A stretch of DNA of 64,000 nucleotides from DAOULT01 sp964646625 (GCA_964646625.1 CAZYHC010000004.1:1-64000); one strand, 5' to 3'; counted from the first letter of the stretch, positions 40,484-49,038 are shown. Notes: a model not told the origin generated them from the letters alone. Translations and numbers: made by a program.

Positions 40484-41608
40484 ATGAAAAAGTACGTATA
40501 TTTCTTAGCGATTGGCGTTCTCCTGGTCAGCCTGCTGGCCGCCCACGCGTCGCTCACGCCGGTCACGGCAGAGGTCACCAGGGAGGAGCCGACCGAACAA
40601 TCCAGGCAGGTTGACGCTATCTTCGCCTCCTTCGTGACTGAGGACTCTCCGGGCGGGGCGGTCATCGTCATCCAGGACGGTCAAATCCTTCATAAAGCGG
40701 GCTACGGCCTGGCAGACCTGGAAGGCGGCGTTCCAATCACCCCTGAGAGCATCTTTCACCTGGGCTCGACTGGCAAACAGTTCACCGGGCTGGCCGTCAT
40801 GATGCTGGCCGAAGAGGGCAGGCTGAACTACGATGACCCCATTGGGCAGTATTTGCCCGAACTGGCCCGCTTTGGCGACGGCCTCACCATCCGGCATCTG
40901 CTGCATCACACCTCGGGCATCCCGGATTACCATGAGGATGGGGAACTGTCCGAGGAGTTGTTTGACCTGGCAGAGATGCCCACCAATGAGGATGCCCTGG
41001 CCTTACTATCCGAGATGGGCGAATTACGATTTACCCCCGGCGAAGAGTTTTTCTACAGCAACACGGGCTACGAGATGCTTGCTTCGTTGATCGAGCGCGT
41101 GTCCGGCCAGCCGTTTCCCACCTTCATGCAGGAGCGCGTATTTGACCCCCTGGGCATGAAGGACACGTTCTCACAACCGAACCCGGACAGGTTGGCCGAC
41201 CCAAAGGTGGCCCACAGTTATATTTTTGACGGCGATCAGATTGAGGCCTATGACTCCGACCCCCTGGATTACCTGGTCGGCTCCGGCTCCATCTACTCCA
41301 CTCTGGAGGATATGTATCTCTACGACCAGGCTCTATACACCGATGAACTGGTGAAGCAGTCCACCCTGGCCGAAGCGTTTAAACCAATGTTGTTAAATGA
41401 TGGCACCGAGTCAAATTACGGGTTCGGCTGGGAATTGGGGACGCTCTCAGGCGAGCGGTACGTGGCCCACGAAGGAGCATGGCTGGGCTTTGTGTCCTTC
41501 TACGCTCGTTTTCCGGATCAGCGTCTATCGGTAATCGTCCTGTTGAATCGCGACTATGACCTGCCGGACGAGGATCTGGCCCTGGAGATTGCAGATTTGT
41601 ACTTATGA
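40484..41608 (+). CDS. Secreted serine hydrolase (class C beta-lactamase/PBP4-like)
   Basis: Exported beta-lactamase-fold enzyme of 374 residues. Signal peptide about 1-29. The nucleophile motif S-x-x-K is STGK (about 95-98) and the second motif YSN is in FFYSNTGYEM (about 188-197). The third motif is probably the HEGAW stretch (about 332-336). Sequence HHTSGIPDYH is typical of this group. Members include D-aminopeptidases, esterases and cell-wall enzymes, so a role in antibiotic resistance should not be assumed. AAGGAGG site before the ATG. The amidohydrolase gene starts nine bases after its stop. Confidence 0.9.
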   Translation: MKKYVYFLAIGVLLVSLLAAHASLTPVTAEVTREEPTEQSRQVDAIFASFVTEDSPGGAVIVIQDGQILHKAGYGLADLEGGVPITPESIFHLGSTGKQFTGLAVMMLAEEGRLNYDDPIGQYLPELARFGDGLTIRHLLHHTSGIPDYHEDGELSEELFDLAEMPTNEDALALLSEMGELRFTPGEEFFYSNTGYEMLASLIERVSGQPFPTFMQERVFDPLGMKDTFSQPNPDRLADPKVAHSYIFDGDQIEAYDSDPLDYLVGSGSIYSTLEDMYLYDQALYTDELVKQSTLAEAFKPMLLNDGTESNYGFGWELGTLSGERYVAHEGAWLGFVSFYARFPDQRLSVIVLLNRDYDLPDEDLALEIADLYL

Positions 41609-41617
41609 GGTAGGGTT

Positions 41618-42454
41618 TTGATCGTTGACTTTCACACCCACATCTTTCCCCCGGAGATCGTCGAGAACCGAGCGCATTACCTGGATAAAGATGACTGGTT
41701 CCGGCAGCTTTACTCAGACCCCCAGGCCGAACTGGTCACCGCCGAGGAATTGGTGGCCGAAATGGATTCCGCCGGGGTGGATGCGTCCGTCACGTTCGGT
41801 TTTGCCTGGGCTGATCTGGGCCTCTGTCGGGCCATTAACGACTACGTTCTGGAGGCGGTGGCCCGCTATCCTGACCGCCTGATCGGTTTTATCTCCGTCA
41901 ATCCCTGCGCCGGCCGGGAAGCGGTAAAAGAAGTGGTGCGTTGCGCAGAACGGGGGATGCGGGGCATCGGGGAGTTGATGCCCGACGGCCAGGGTTTCTG
42001 CCTGGACGATGAAACCATCATGGCCCCCCTGGTGGAGGCGGCCTCAAGCTACAACCTGATCATCCAGAGCCACACCACCGAGCCTGTGGGCCATTCCTAT
42101 CCAGGCAAGGGGACGCTGGCTCCGTGGGGCGTCATTCGTCTGGCTCAGCTTTTTCCCCAGGCCACCTTCGTCTGTGCCCATTGGGGTGGTGGTCTGCTTT
42201 TCTACGAGCTGATGCCCGAACTGAAGAAAACCCTGCGCCGCGTCTATTACGATACGGCCGCCTCCCTCTATCTTTATCAGGATCGGGTCTTTCCCCTGGC
42301 GGCCCAGATTGCGGAGGATAAAATCCTGTTCGCCACCGACTATCCTCTCATTGGGCAGCAACGCTTTCTGACTCGCATCCGAAATTCAGGGATGCCGGAG
42401 GGGGCCCGGGCCAAACTGCTGGGCGGAAATGCGGCCAGGCTCCTGGGCCTATAA
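41618..42454 (+). CDS. Amidohydrolase family protein (amidohydro_2)
   Basis: Predicted metal-dependent TIM-barrel hydrolase or decarboxylase of 278 residues. The first metal motif HxH is in VDFHTHIFPPE (residues 3-13). A later His in QSHTTEP, another in CAHWGGG, and the Asp in FATDYPL (about 252-258) complete the site. It resembles the ACMSD/uracil-5-carboxylate-like branch. The TTG start directly precedes the barrel strand and follows GAGGTAGGG. It is coupled to the serine hydrolase gene. The substrate is unknown. Confidence 0.88.
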   Translation: MIVDFHTHIFPPEIVENRAHYLDKDDWFRQLYSDPQAELVTAEELVAEMDSAGVDASVTFGFAWADLGLCRAINDYVLEAVARYPDRLIGFISVNPCAGREAVKEVVRCAERGMRGIGELMPDGQGFCLDDETIMAPLVEAASSYNLIIQSHTTEPVGHSYPGKGTLAPWGVIRLAQLFPQATFVCAHWGGGLLFYELMPELKKTLRRVYYDTAASLYLYQDRVFPLAAQIAEDKILFATDYPLIGQQRFLTRIRNSGMPEGARAKLLGGNAARLLGL

Positions 42455-42496
42455 ACATTTCGCGAGAAAAGGGCAACCTTGAAACCAGAGGGGGCT

Positions 42497-42715
42497 ATGA
42501 AAATCACTTATGATCCGGAAGTGGATGCCGCTTACATTTACTTCATCGAGAAAGAGCCGCTGGAAGTAACCACGATTCGCCTGGCGGAAGACATCGCCGT
42601 TGACCTGGGGCCCGGCGAAGAGATAGTCGGCATAGAGATTCTGGATGCTTCCAGACATCTAGGGCTTAACAGAGCAGAGCCGAAAGTGAAGCTCGAAAAC
42701 CTTCAACTGGCCTGA
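42497..42715 (+). CDS. DUF2283 family small protein
   Basis: A 72-residue protein with the DUF2283 pattern: KITYDPEVDAAYIYF at the start and ETxR-type LAEDIAVDLGPGEEIVGIEI in the middle, ending in the IEILDAS segment. Members are frequent in Chloroflexota and Cyanobacteria, sometimes near toxin-antitoxin loci; their role is unknown. The ATG at 42497 has AGAGGGGG before it; an upstream TTG would add six residues only. Confidence 0.85.
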   Translation: MKITYDPEVDAAYIYFIEKEPLEVTTIRLAEDIAVDLGPGEEIVGIEILDASRHLGLNRAEPKVKLENLQLA

Positions 42716-42745
42716 ACCTAAATATTTTGGAGTAGAAATAGAATT

Positions 42746-43336
42746 ATGGAGCAGATACGCACTTTCATTGCCATCGAGCTGGACGAGCCGACGAAAATGA
42801 AATTGATGGCACTCCAGAAACGGCTCAAAGTGGAGATGCCCGAACGAGCCATACGCTGGGTCAGAGCGGAGGGCATCCATTTGACCCTCAAATTTCTGGG
42901 CGATGTACCTGTGGGGCGCGTCGAGCGTATAGCAGAGGAGTTGAAGGAAGCCTGTCGGGGCTTTGCTCCTTTTGTGCTGAGGTGTGGCGGTCTGGGCTGT
43001 TTTCCCAATCCGAGGCGTCCCCGCGTGATCTGGGTAGGGATCGAGGAGGAGACAGGCAGCCTGGCGCGTTTGCAGCGAGCGATCGAAAAACGATTGGCGC
43101 CGCTGGGCTATCCGCCGGAGAAGCGCCCCTTTAATCCCCATCTGACCCTGGGACGGGTGCGAAGTGGGGTGCGCTCCAGCGAACTACGTCGCCTGGGCGA
43201 ATCGATCGAGGCTGCCGATATTGGCCTGGTAAGCGAGGTGGACGCGCGGGCCGTCGATCTGATCCGGAGCGACCTACAGCCTTCGGGAGCGGTGTACACC
43301 CAATTGGTAGAAGTGCCCTTGACCACAGAGGAGTAA
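42746..43336 (+). CDS. thpR: RNA 2',3'-cyclic phosphodiesterase (ThpR/LigT)
   Basis: Two-histidine phosphoesterase of 196 residues that opens 2',3'-cyclic phosphates on RNA. Both H-x-T/S-x motifs are present: IHLTLKFLG (about 50-58) and NPHLTLGRV (about 131-139). The N-terminus RTFIAIELDEP is characteristic. It lies in a run of small plus-strand genes with short gaps (30 bases from DUF2283, about 60 to the phosphoribosyltransferase). Confidence 0.93.
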   Translation: MEQIRTFIAIELDEPTKMKLMALQKRLKVEMPERAIRWVRAEGIHLTLKFLGDVPVGRVERIAEELKEACRGFAPFVLRCGGLGCFPNPRRPRVIWVGIEEETGSLARLQRAIEKRLAPLGYPPEKRPFNPHLTLGRVRSGVRSSELRRLGESIEAADIGLVSEVDARAVDLIRSDLQPSGAVYTQLVEVPLTTEE

Positions 43337-43393
43337 AATGTGCCGACTGTTCGGCGCCTCCCCTGACAGCCTAATCCCAGGAGGTGAGACTTT

Positions 43394-44071
43394 ATGCGTT
43401 TTCTTGACCGCCGCGAGGCAGGCCGTCTTTTAGCCAGGGAGCTGGATTTTCTGCGGGGCAGGGAAAACCTCATCGTGTTGGGTGTGCCGCGTGGCGGAGT
43501 GGTAGTGGCCTACGAGATAGCCAGGGCCCTGGACGCGCTCCTGGATGTCTATATCACGCGCAAGATCGGCGCCCCTTACAATCCGGAGTTGGCTATTGGC
43601 GCGGTGGCCAGTGACGGCACGGTTATCCTGGACAAGGAGCTCGTGACTCGCCTGGGCATCTCTCAGGATTACGTCGAGGCCGAGACCGCACGCCAACGGG
43701 CGGAGATCGAGCGCCGTCTGACTGAATATCGCGGTGAGCGTCCCCCTCTGCTCATCGCCGATCGAACGGTCGTCCTCACCGACGACGGCGTGGCTACCGG
43801 GGCGACCATCCTGGCCACCATCCGCGCCTTGGTGGCCCAGGATCCTGCTGAACTAATCCTGGCTCTCCCTGTCGGTCCGCCCGACACCATCGCTCGCCTG
43901 AGAAAGGAAGTCGATGAGCTCATCTGTCTGTCCGTCCCGCGTCTCTTCTGGGCGGTAGGGGCTTTCTACATCGATTTCAGCCAGACCTCGGATGAGGAGG
44001 TCAAAAGCCTGCTGGAGGAGCGTCAGGCTCAGGCAGGTTCCTCTGAGGCTTCAGATGGAGCTTCGGCCTGA
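43394..44071 (+). CDS. Phosphoribosyltransferase family protein
   Basis: Type I PRTase-fold protein of 225 residues. The PRPP-binding loop is VVLTDDGVATGATILATI (about 123-140). The N-terminal VLGVPRGGVVVAYEIA (about 30-45) and RKIGAPYNPELAIGAVA mark a family often found as stand-alone or fused to hydrolases; substrates are not settled. GGAGGTGAGA lies before the ATG. Its last 43 bases overlap the convergent Amt gene. Confidence 0.9.
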   Translation: MRFLDRREAGRLLARELDFLRGRENLIVLGVPRGGVVVAYEIARALDALLDVYITRKIGAPYNPELAIGAVASDGTVILDKELVTRLGISQDYVEAETARQRAEIERRLTEYRGERPPLLIADRTVVLTDDGVATGATILATIRALVAQDPAELILALPVGPPDTIARLRKEVDELICLSVPRLFWAVGAFYIDFSQTSDEEVKSLLEERQAQAGSSEASDGASA

Positions 44072-45498
44072 CCTTCGCTCCCTGGTTTCTCCTGGCCGGG
44101 TGCGACGCTCCGAACGGCGCCGATGGTCAGCGTCCTGAAGAAGAGCCAGGCCAGGACAAAAGCGAATAGACCCAGGGCAACAGCGCCAATTAGTTGAGCG
44201 TAAAGTTGCCCTGTGGGGTCGGGCTGGAACCCACTGGCGGTCAGGTAGCCTGAAACTCCCTGGCCGGCCACGCCCAGGTACTCCGTGGCCCCCACGCCGT
44301 TCCAACCCAGGCCATAGGCGCCATCGGCGAAAATGCCCAGGGCCAGCAGCCCCCACAACCCGCTCACCGCGTGGACGGAAACGGCGGCCGTGGCATCGTC
44401 CAGCCCCAGGCCGTATTCGACGAGGTAAGTGCTCAGGGGAAGCAGCAGACCAGCTACCGCCCCGATGATAAAAGCCGCCCAGGCCGGGACAAAAGGACAG
44501 GCGGCACTGATCGCCACCAGGCCGGCCACCGCCCCGCGGCTGACCAGCAGGACGTTGGCCCGCCCCAGGGTGAACCAGGCATAAAAAAGGGCCAGCAGCG
44601 TGCCACCCGAAGCAGCCATGAGGATGTTAACGGCCACCACAGCCAGCGATATGTCGCCGGCCAGATGCAAAGGATTGGCCGTAGCCAGACTGAACCAGCC
44701 CACCATCACCAACAGGGCCCCTAGAATGGCCAGCATGGGCAAATGCACGGGGGGCATCTGGGCCGGTTCGGCCCTCAACGGCCTGCGGTTCAGCGGCGTT
44801 CCAAAAACCAGAATACCAGCCAGCGCGGTCAGGCCGCCGGTCCAGTTTACCATGCCCGCCCCGGCAAAATCGATGAAACCGTGTCCCAATGCCAGGTTTT
44901 CTCCCAGGTGGGCCAGCCAGCCGCCGCCCCACACCCAGTTGCCGGCCAGCGGGTAGACGACCATCGAGACCAGTAGAATGCCCGACACCAGCACAAAGGG
45001 CCTGACCCGCCCTCTAAGAGCCAGGGTAGGGATGAGGACCGCCGTGGCTAGCGGCGCTAATTGAGACAGGAAAAGGGTATAAGCCGCCTGGTTATGAGCC
45101 TCCTGGCCGAGGAGAAAGCCTTTCAGGCCGGCCATTCCCCAGCCTGGCCCCCAGGCCAGGTCTACCAGCGACCATTCCCAGACCAGGTTTTCCAGACCCG
45201 GCCAGGTGGTGAAAAGACCGATGCCCCCAAATTGAAAGGCAAAACCAGTCAGCAGATAGCCGACCACGGCCAGCCCAACGGCCACCAGGCCCATCAGAGT
45301 GGCGGGTACGGCCTGCTCTTCCGCCAGGCCGCCGCCGGTCAGCAAGGCCAGCCCTATCGGCACCAGAAAAGCCAACCCGCTGGCGGCCAAAGACCAGAAA
45401 AGTCCGGGGTCGAGAAACTCCGGGGTGAAAGCCACTCCCCCAACCATCACAACCAAAGCCAGGCCCGTCAGCCAGTAACGTCGCTCCCTGCCCGTCAA
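44029..45498 (-). CDS. Ammonium transporter family protein with altered twin-His site
   Basis: Amt/MEP/Rh-fold membrane protein with 11 or more helices in about 490 residues. The family boxes HGFIDFAGAGMVNWTGG (about 215-231) and DDATAAVSVHAVSGLWG (about 370-386) are clear. In AmtB two pore histidines sit in these boxes; here the first is replaced by Asn (VN instead of VH) while the second is kept. Conduction may be changed, or the protein may sense. The TTG at 45498 is chosen because a good promoter covers the upstream ATG at 45567. No GlnK is adjacent. The 3' end overlaps the phosphoribosyltransferase gene by 43 bases. Confidence 0.85.
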   Translation of the reverse strand: MTGRERRYWLTGLALVVMVGGVAFTPEFLDPGLFWSLAASGLAFLVPIGLALLTGGGLAEEQAVPATLMGLVAVGLAVVGYLLTGFAFQFGGIGLFTTWPGLENLVWEWSLVDLAWGPGWGMAGLKGFLLGQEAHNQAAYTLFLSQLAPLATAVLIPTLALRGRVRPFVLVSGILLVSMVVYPLAGNWVWGGGWLAHLGENLALGHGFIDFAGAGMVNWTGGLTALAGILVFGTPLNRRPLRAEPAQMPPVHLPMLAILGALLVMVGWFSLATANPLHLAGDISLAVVAVNILMAASGGTLLALFYAWFTLGRANVLLVSRGAVAGLVAISAACPFVPAWAAFIIGAVAGLLLPLSTYLVEYGLGLDDATAAVSVHAVSGLWGLLALGIFADGAYGLGWNGVGATEYLGVAGQGVSGYLTASGFQPDPTGQLYAQLIGAVALGLFAFVLAWLFFRTLTIGAVRSVAPGQEKPGSEGQAEAPSEASEEPA

Positions 45499-45528
45499 CG
45501 TTCTTCCCTCCTCGGCGCATTTGGGAGT

Positions 45529-45557
45529 ATTGTACCCGGATTGGGGCAAAAGAGCAA
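45529..45557 (-). promoter_or_regulatory. Promoter of the Amt-like gene
   Basis: TTGCTC, 17-base spacer, TACAAT on the minus strand, ending about 30 bases before the TTG start. Confidence 0.5.
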
Positions 45558-45622
45558 ACGGTAACAAAACTACCTGTCCGTATCAGAGTCGGGTGGCCAA
45601 AGAATGTCGGGAGGGTAGAAGA

Positions 45623-45820
45623 ATGAGCAAGTTTCCAGTTTTGGAAGTAGTGCTGAACGACGAGACGGAGATCAAATGGGCAGAAAGTGAGGAGCAGGCT
45701 GAGTTCAAAGATATCCGCCGGGGCATCCCGCTGGCTGTGTTCGGCCAGTTCGGGCAAGATGGGCGGGCCCTGGTGGCCCGGCTGATCGTTATCCTGCCGT
45801 TGAAAGATGCAGGGCCATAG
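45623..45820 (+). CDS. Hypothetical 65-residue protein
   Basis: A short protein (MSKFPVLEVVLNDETEIKW...) with a beta-strand-rich first half, an acidic middle and LVARLIVILPLKDAGP at the end. No family recognised and no membrane segment. The ATG follows GGGAGGGTAGA. Coding character is moderate. It diverges from the Amt gene. Confidence 0.55.
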   Translation: MSKFPVLEVVLNDETEIKWAESEEQAEFKDIRRGIPLAVFGQFGQDGRALVARLIVILPLKDAGP

Positions 45821-45866
45821 ATCAAGGGGCTTCTGGCGTCGGTTCCCCGGTTTCCCGGGGGGCCGT

Positions 45867-46052
45867 CCCAAATTTCGTCTATCCCAAATTTTTGGGAGGT
45901 GACAATTGCTCCAGCCCCCGTCCCCGGGGGCGGTGATCGTGAAACACCGTGACGCTATCCAATATGTCCCCGAGACGGGGACTGGGAGCGGGCGAAAAGA
46001 GACTCGCCTAAAATCTGGGATGCACCCCCCAAATTTCGTCCATTTGCCAAAT
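45867..46052 (+). repeat. Imperfect direct repeat and hairpins before rpsF
   Basis: CCCAAATTTCGTC followed by a CCAAAT block occurs at 45867-45889 and 46028-46052, with a 2-base length difference. The second copy contains the -35 of the rpsF promoter. Between them is a perfect hairpin GTCCCCG-AGA-CGGGGAC (45966-45982). The 45821-46040 stretch shows no gene. Confidence 0.55.
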
Positions 46053-46072
46053 CCGGCACTTCGTGCTATACT
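46044..46072 (+). promoter_or_regulatory. Promoter of rpsF-ssb-rpsR
   Basis: TTGCCA, 17-base spacer, TATACT on the plus strand, 105 bases before rpsF. Confidence 0.75.
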
Positions 46073-46078
46073 AGAGGC

Positions 46079-46144
46079 GTCGCCAGCAGAACAGGCGACA
46101 GTTCCTTTTCGCTCCTGGTAGGGGTAAGCGCCCTTTTCACCAGG
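46079..46144 (+). promoter_or_regulatory. Structured rpsF leader
   Basis: Two stems: GTCGCC/GGCGAC (46079-46099) and CCTGGT/ACCAGG (46114-46144) with an inner GGGG/CCCT helix. This is where bacteria often have an S6:S18-binding autoregulatory leader; I cannot confirm the specific CCG motif. Confidence 0.4.
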
Positions 46145-46176
46145 GGTAAACCCAGGGGAAGGAGATCGAAAACCTT

Positions 46177-46464
46177 ATGCGAACTTACGAATTGGTGGTA
46201 ATTGTCTATCCTGACGCCGAGGAGGAGGAGTTGACCGCTATCGTGGACAAGATCAGCCAGGTCATCACCACTAACGGCGGTCAGGTGCTGGAAACCGGTG
46301 TATGGGGCAGGCGCCGATTGGCCTACCCCATCCGTAATTTTAGGGAGGGTTACTATGTAGCGATGCAGGTCCAACTGGAGCGAGAGAGCATCCCAGAGTT
46401 GGAAAGAAGTCTGAAGCTGACCGAGGAAGTCATCCGGCATTTGCTTGTTCGAGTTGGTGAATAG
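46177..46464 (+). CDS. rpsF: 30S ribosomal protein S6
   Basis: Small-subunit protein of 95 residues that pairs with S18 on 16S rRNA. The typical start MRTYELVVIVYPDAEEEEL and the VWGRRRLAYPIRNFREGYYV box are present, ending in the EEVIRHLLVRV strand. The site GGAAGGAGAT precedes the ATG. It leads the rpsF-ssb-rpsR operon, the standard bacterial order. Confidence 0.97.
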   Translation: MRTYELVVIVYPDAEEEELTAIVDKISQVITTNGGQVLETGVWGRRRLAYPIRNFREGYYVAMQVQLERESIPELERSLKLTEEVIRHLLVRVGE

Positions 46465-46533
46465 ACCGAAAGTGCTTGTCTCTGATTATTGAAAAGTATT
46501 GGATGTTTGCGATGGGGAAAGAGAGGGTTAGAG

Positions 46534-47313
46534 ATGGCAAGGGGATTGAACAAGGTGATGATTATCGGTACTCTTGGCCACGATCCCGAGATGCGTTACA
46601 CACCGAGCGGTAAATCGGTGACCTCTTTCAGCTTGGAGGCTAACCGCACCTGGGTCACGGCCGAGGGCGCGCATCACCAGGAGGCCGAGTGGTTCAACGT
46701 CGTGGCCTGGGGCAACCTGGCCGAGATCTGTAACCAGTACTTGAGCAAAGGGAGTAAAGTATACATTGAGGGTCGTCTCCAGACTCGTAGCTGGGAGGAT
46801 CAAAACGGTCAAAGACACTACAGGACTGAAGTAGTGGCCACCGAGATGATTATACTCGACGAAAAAGAGCGAGCAGAAGACGAAGGTTTTAAGTTCGAAG
46901 ATGGCCTGGCAAGCGATGATCTTAATTCCTGCCTGAACAAAGTTATGATTATCGGCAACCTGGGGCGCGACCCGGAAATGCGTTACACGCCGGGCGGCAG
47001 GCCGGTGACCTCCTTCAGCCTGGCCGCCAGCCGTACCTGGGTCACAGCTGAGGGCGAACGTCGCGATGAAACGGAGTGGTTTAACGTGGTGGTCTGGGGC
47101 AGCCTGGCCGAAGTCTGCAATCGTTATCTGGGTAAAGGGGAAAAAATCTTCATCGAGGGACGGTTGCAGACCCGGAGCTGGGAGGATCAGAACGGACAAA
47201 AACATTTCAGGACCGAGGTAGTGGCCACCGAGATGATCTTGCTCAATAGTGGGGGAAGAAACAACAGAAGGAGCGAGAATCGGGGTGGTGATTTCTACGA
47301 ATCAATTTATTAA
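46534..47313 (+). CDS. ssb: Single-stranded DNA-binding protein with two tandem OB folds
   Basis: SSB of 259 residues made of two complete OB domains. Each begins LNKVMIIG-x-LG-x-DPEMRYTP and contains TSFSL, EWFNVV and IEGRLQTRSWEDQNGQ; they start at about residues 5 and 134, a 129-codon period, and are roughly three-quarters identical. Usual bacterial SSB has one domain and forms tetramers; two-domain SSBs, known from Deinococcus-Thermus, form dimers with four OB folds. The C-terminus (NRGGDFYESIY) lacks the usual acidic DDDIPF tip that binds partner proteins. ATG at 46534 follows GAGAGGGTTAGAG; an upstream in-frame TTG is not needed. Confidence 0.95.
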   Translation: MARGLNKVMIIGTLGHDPEMRYTPSGKSVTSFSLEANRTWVTAEGAHHQEAEWFNVVAWGNLAEICNQYLSKGSKVYIEGRLQTRSWEDQNGQRHYRTEVVATEMIILDEKERAEDEGFKFEDGLASDDLNSCLNKVMIIGNLGRDPEMRYTPGGRPVTSFSLAASRTWVTAEGERRDETEWFNVVVWGSLAEVCNRYLGKGEKIFIEGRLQTRSWEDQNGQKHFRTEVVATEMILLNSGGRNNRRSENRGGDFYESIY

Positions 47314-47329
47314 ATAATCGGGGGTAATC

Positions 47330-47620
47330 TTGGCAGATAAAAGACAAAGCAGAGGCAGAGGCGGAGGCAGAGGACGTAGGCCCGGCATGAGGAGATTTCC
47401 TTCACACCGTAAGGTTTGTCCTTTCTGCGTAGATAAGGTTGATTATATCGATTATAAACGAGCGGACTATTTGAGGAGCTTCCTCACCGATCGAGGCAAG
47501 ATCAAAGCCCGCCGTAAAATTGGGACCTGCGCCAAACACCAGCGAAGCCTGGCTTTAGCCATCAAGCGGGCGCGTCACCTGGCCCTTTTGCCCTATACTG
47601 CCGAGCACATTCGAGGTTAA
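47330..47620 (+). CDS. rpsR: 30S ribosomal protein S18
   Basis: Small-subunit protein of 96 residues. A basic Arg/Gly lead (about 5-22) precedes the S18 core KVCPFCVDKVDYIDYKR, SFLTDRGKIKARRKIGTCAKH and QRSLALAIKRARHLALLPY. The Cys residues CPFC and the later TCAKH suggest a zinc-binding form. TTG start with GGGGGTAAT before it. Third gene of the operon. Confidence 0.97.
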   Translation: MADKRQSRGRGGGRGRRPGMRRFPSHRKVCPFCVDKVDYIDYKRADYLRSFLTDRGKIKARRKIGTCAKHQRSLALAIKRARHLALLPYTAEHIRG

Positions 47621-47657
47621 TAAGGGACGGATTCGCTTCTCCATGGCCGATGCAGCT

Positions 47658-48656
47658 CTACGCCGCCCGCAGCCGCAGCTTTCGGACCACGAGGCCCACC
47701 GCCGGGCCGAAAGCCAATAGAGCCGCGCCGATCATCAGCAGGTTCAAGAGCTGGGCGTTTTTGCCGTGTTCTAACACCCACTGCCAGAAGACGCCGTAGT
47801 ACGCGCCCGCCATCGTTCCCAGGCAGAGCAGCCCGCCGACGGTCAGCAGCGCCACCCGCCGCGCTGTCGGCCCGGTCACGAAGCCGTACAACAGCCCGCC
47901 GTATACCAGACCCAGCGGCCCGGCCAGCAGCGCGATGTCCAGACGGCTGAAGGGCGCGGCCTCGACCGAACATACTATCCCCAGGCTGAGGATCATGGTC
48001 ACGCTCAGCCCGGCCAGCCCGCCCAGCAGCGGCCCACGCCAGCCAGCGATCCCTATCGCCGCCCCCAGCATCGCCAGCAGGACGAGCATGATCGCCACGT
48101 CAGCCATCGGGGAGACCAGGTACGGCAGGTCTTCGGCAGCGACCGACAGACCAGACATGACGACCAAGACGGCGGTTCCAGTCCAGGTATATCCCCAGGC
48201 CGGCAGCCGTCGCGCCACGGCGACCACGCCGCCCACCACCAGGGTCAGGGCGACCAGCAGCACCACCCCGATGCCAACCAGCAACGCGGCATTGACGTCC
48301 GGCGGCCCAAAGCGGACGCGCGTTGGCCCGCCGATCACCAACCGGCCCAGAAGCGCCATCAACAAAATGGGAACGGTGACGCTTAGACCGAAGAGCACCG
48401 GCGGCAGGGCAGCCAGCCAGGCGTCCCGCCTGGTGAACCCTCCGTGCACCTGTTTCAACTCCCGGCCCAGTTCGGCCGGATCGCCCAATTCTTCAATGGC
48501 CTTTTCCATGCTAACCTCCTCCGAAAGTCCATGCAGCCTCAATTGGTGAGCCTTATCCTCCAGGTGGCCGCTGATTTCGGCCACGATCTCCTGTCGCTGA
48601 GCCTCGTTGAGCTGGCCCAGGGCGGCCTCCATCTTCGCCAGATAGCGTTGTGGCAT
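47658..48656 (-). CDS. HAAS-domain polytopic membrane protein
   Basis: Membrane protein of 332 residues. The soluble N-terminal HAAS-type domain (about 1-75) has LGQLNEAQRQEIVAEISGHL and EEVSMEKAIEELGDPAELGREL, the mark of proteins co-encoded with PadR regulators. About seven to eight hydrophobic helices follow. Such proteins are thought to sense envelope state. Its ATG overlaps the PadR stop (TGATG), so the two are translationally coupled. Confidence 0.85.
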   Translation of the reverse strand: MPQRYLAKMEAALGQLNEAQRQEIVAEISGHLEDKAHQLRLHGLSEEVSMEKAIEELGDPAELGRELKQVHGGFTRRDAWLAALPPVLFGLSVTVPILLMALLGRLVIGGPTRVRFGPPDVNAALLVGIGVVLLVALTLVVGGVVAVARRLPAWGYTWTGTAVLVVMSGLSVAAEDLPYLVSPMADVAIMLVLLAMLGAAIGIAGWRGPLLGGLAGLSVTMILSLGIVCSVEAAPFSRLDIALLAGPLGLVYGGLLYGFVTGPTARRVALLTVGGLLCLGTMAGAYYGVFWQWVLEHGKNAQLLNLLMIGAALLAFGPAVGLVVRKLRLRAA

Positions 48657-49018
48657 CAGTTCCCTCCTCCCGGCGCCGGCCGAGGTGCGCCCCGTCCGCC
48701 GATGATCCCCCGCAGCCGCTCGATGAAGGTTTGCCACTCCACCACCGAGTCAGCCAACACTTCACGGCCCACCTCGGTGATGAAATAGTACTTGCGTCGC
48801 CTGGCCCCGGCTATAGTGCGCCACTCGCTGCTCAACAGGCCGTCCCGCTCCATCTGGTGCAGGGCGGGATAAAGCAAGCCCTCTTTCATCGCAAAGTAGC
48901 CCTCGCTGCGCCGTTCCAACTCCTGGGTGATCTGGTAGCCGTACATGGGCTGCTCGGCCAGTAATGACAGGATGAGTACCGGGGTGCTCCCCTTGCGTAT
49001 CTGGTGTTGAAGTTGCAT
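48656..49018 (-). CDS. PadR-family transcriptional regulator
   Basis: Winged-helix repressor of 120 residues. The PadR signature is GSTPVLILSLLAEQPMYGYQ (about 9-28) and the recognition and wing segment LLYPALHQMERDGLLSSEW with RRKYYFIT. The short C-terminal helix suits PadR-s2 types. The ATG at 49018 follows AGAAGAGGG. A strong promoter with an overlapping inverted repeat suggests it represses itself and the HAAS gene. Confidence 0.93.
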   Translation of the reverse strand: MQLQHQIRKGSTPVLILSLLAEQPMYGYQITQELERRSEGYFAMKEGLLYPALHQMERDGLLSSEWRTIAGARRRKYYFITEVGREVLADSVVEWQTFIERLRGIIGGRGAPRPAPGGGN

Positions 49019-49038
49019 TGGCCCTCTTCTTCTCGTCT

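Noticed and set aside
40484..41608. Antibiotic-resistance beta-lactamase
   Set aside because: The motifs show only the wide serine-hydrolase family; most members are not resistance enzymes.
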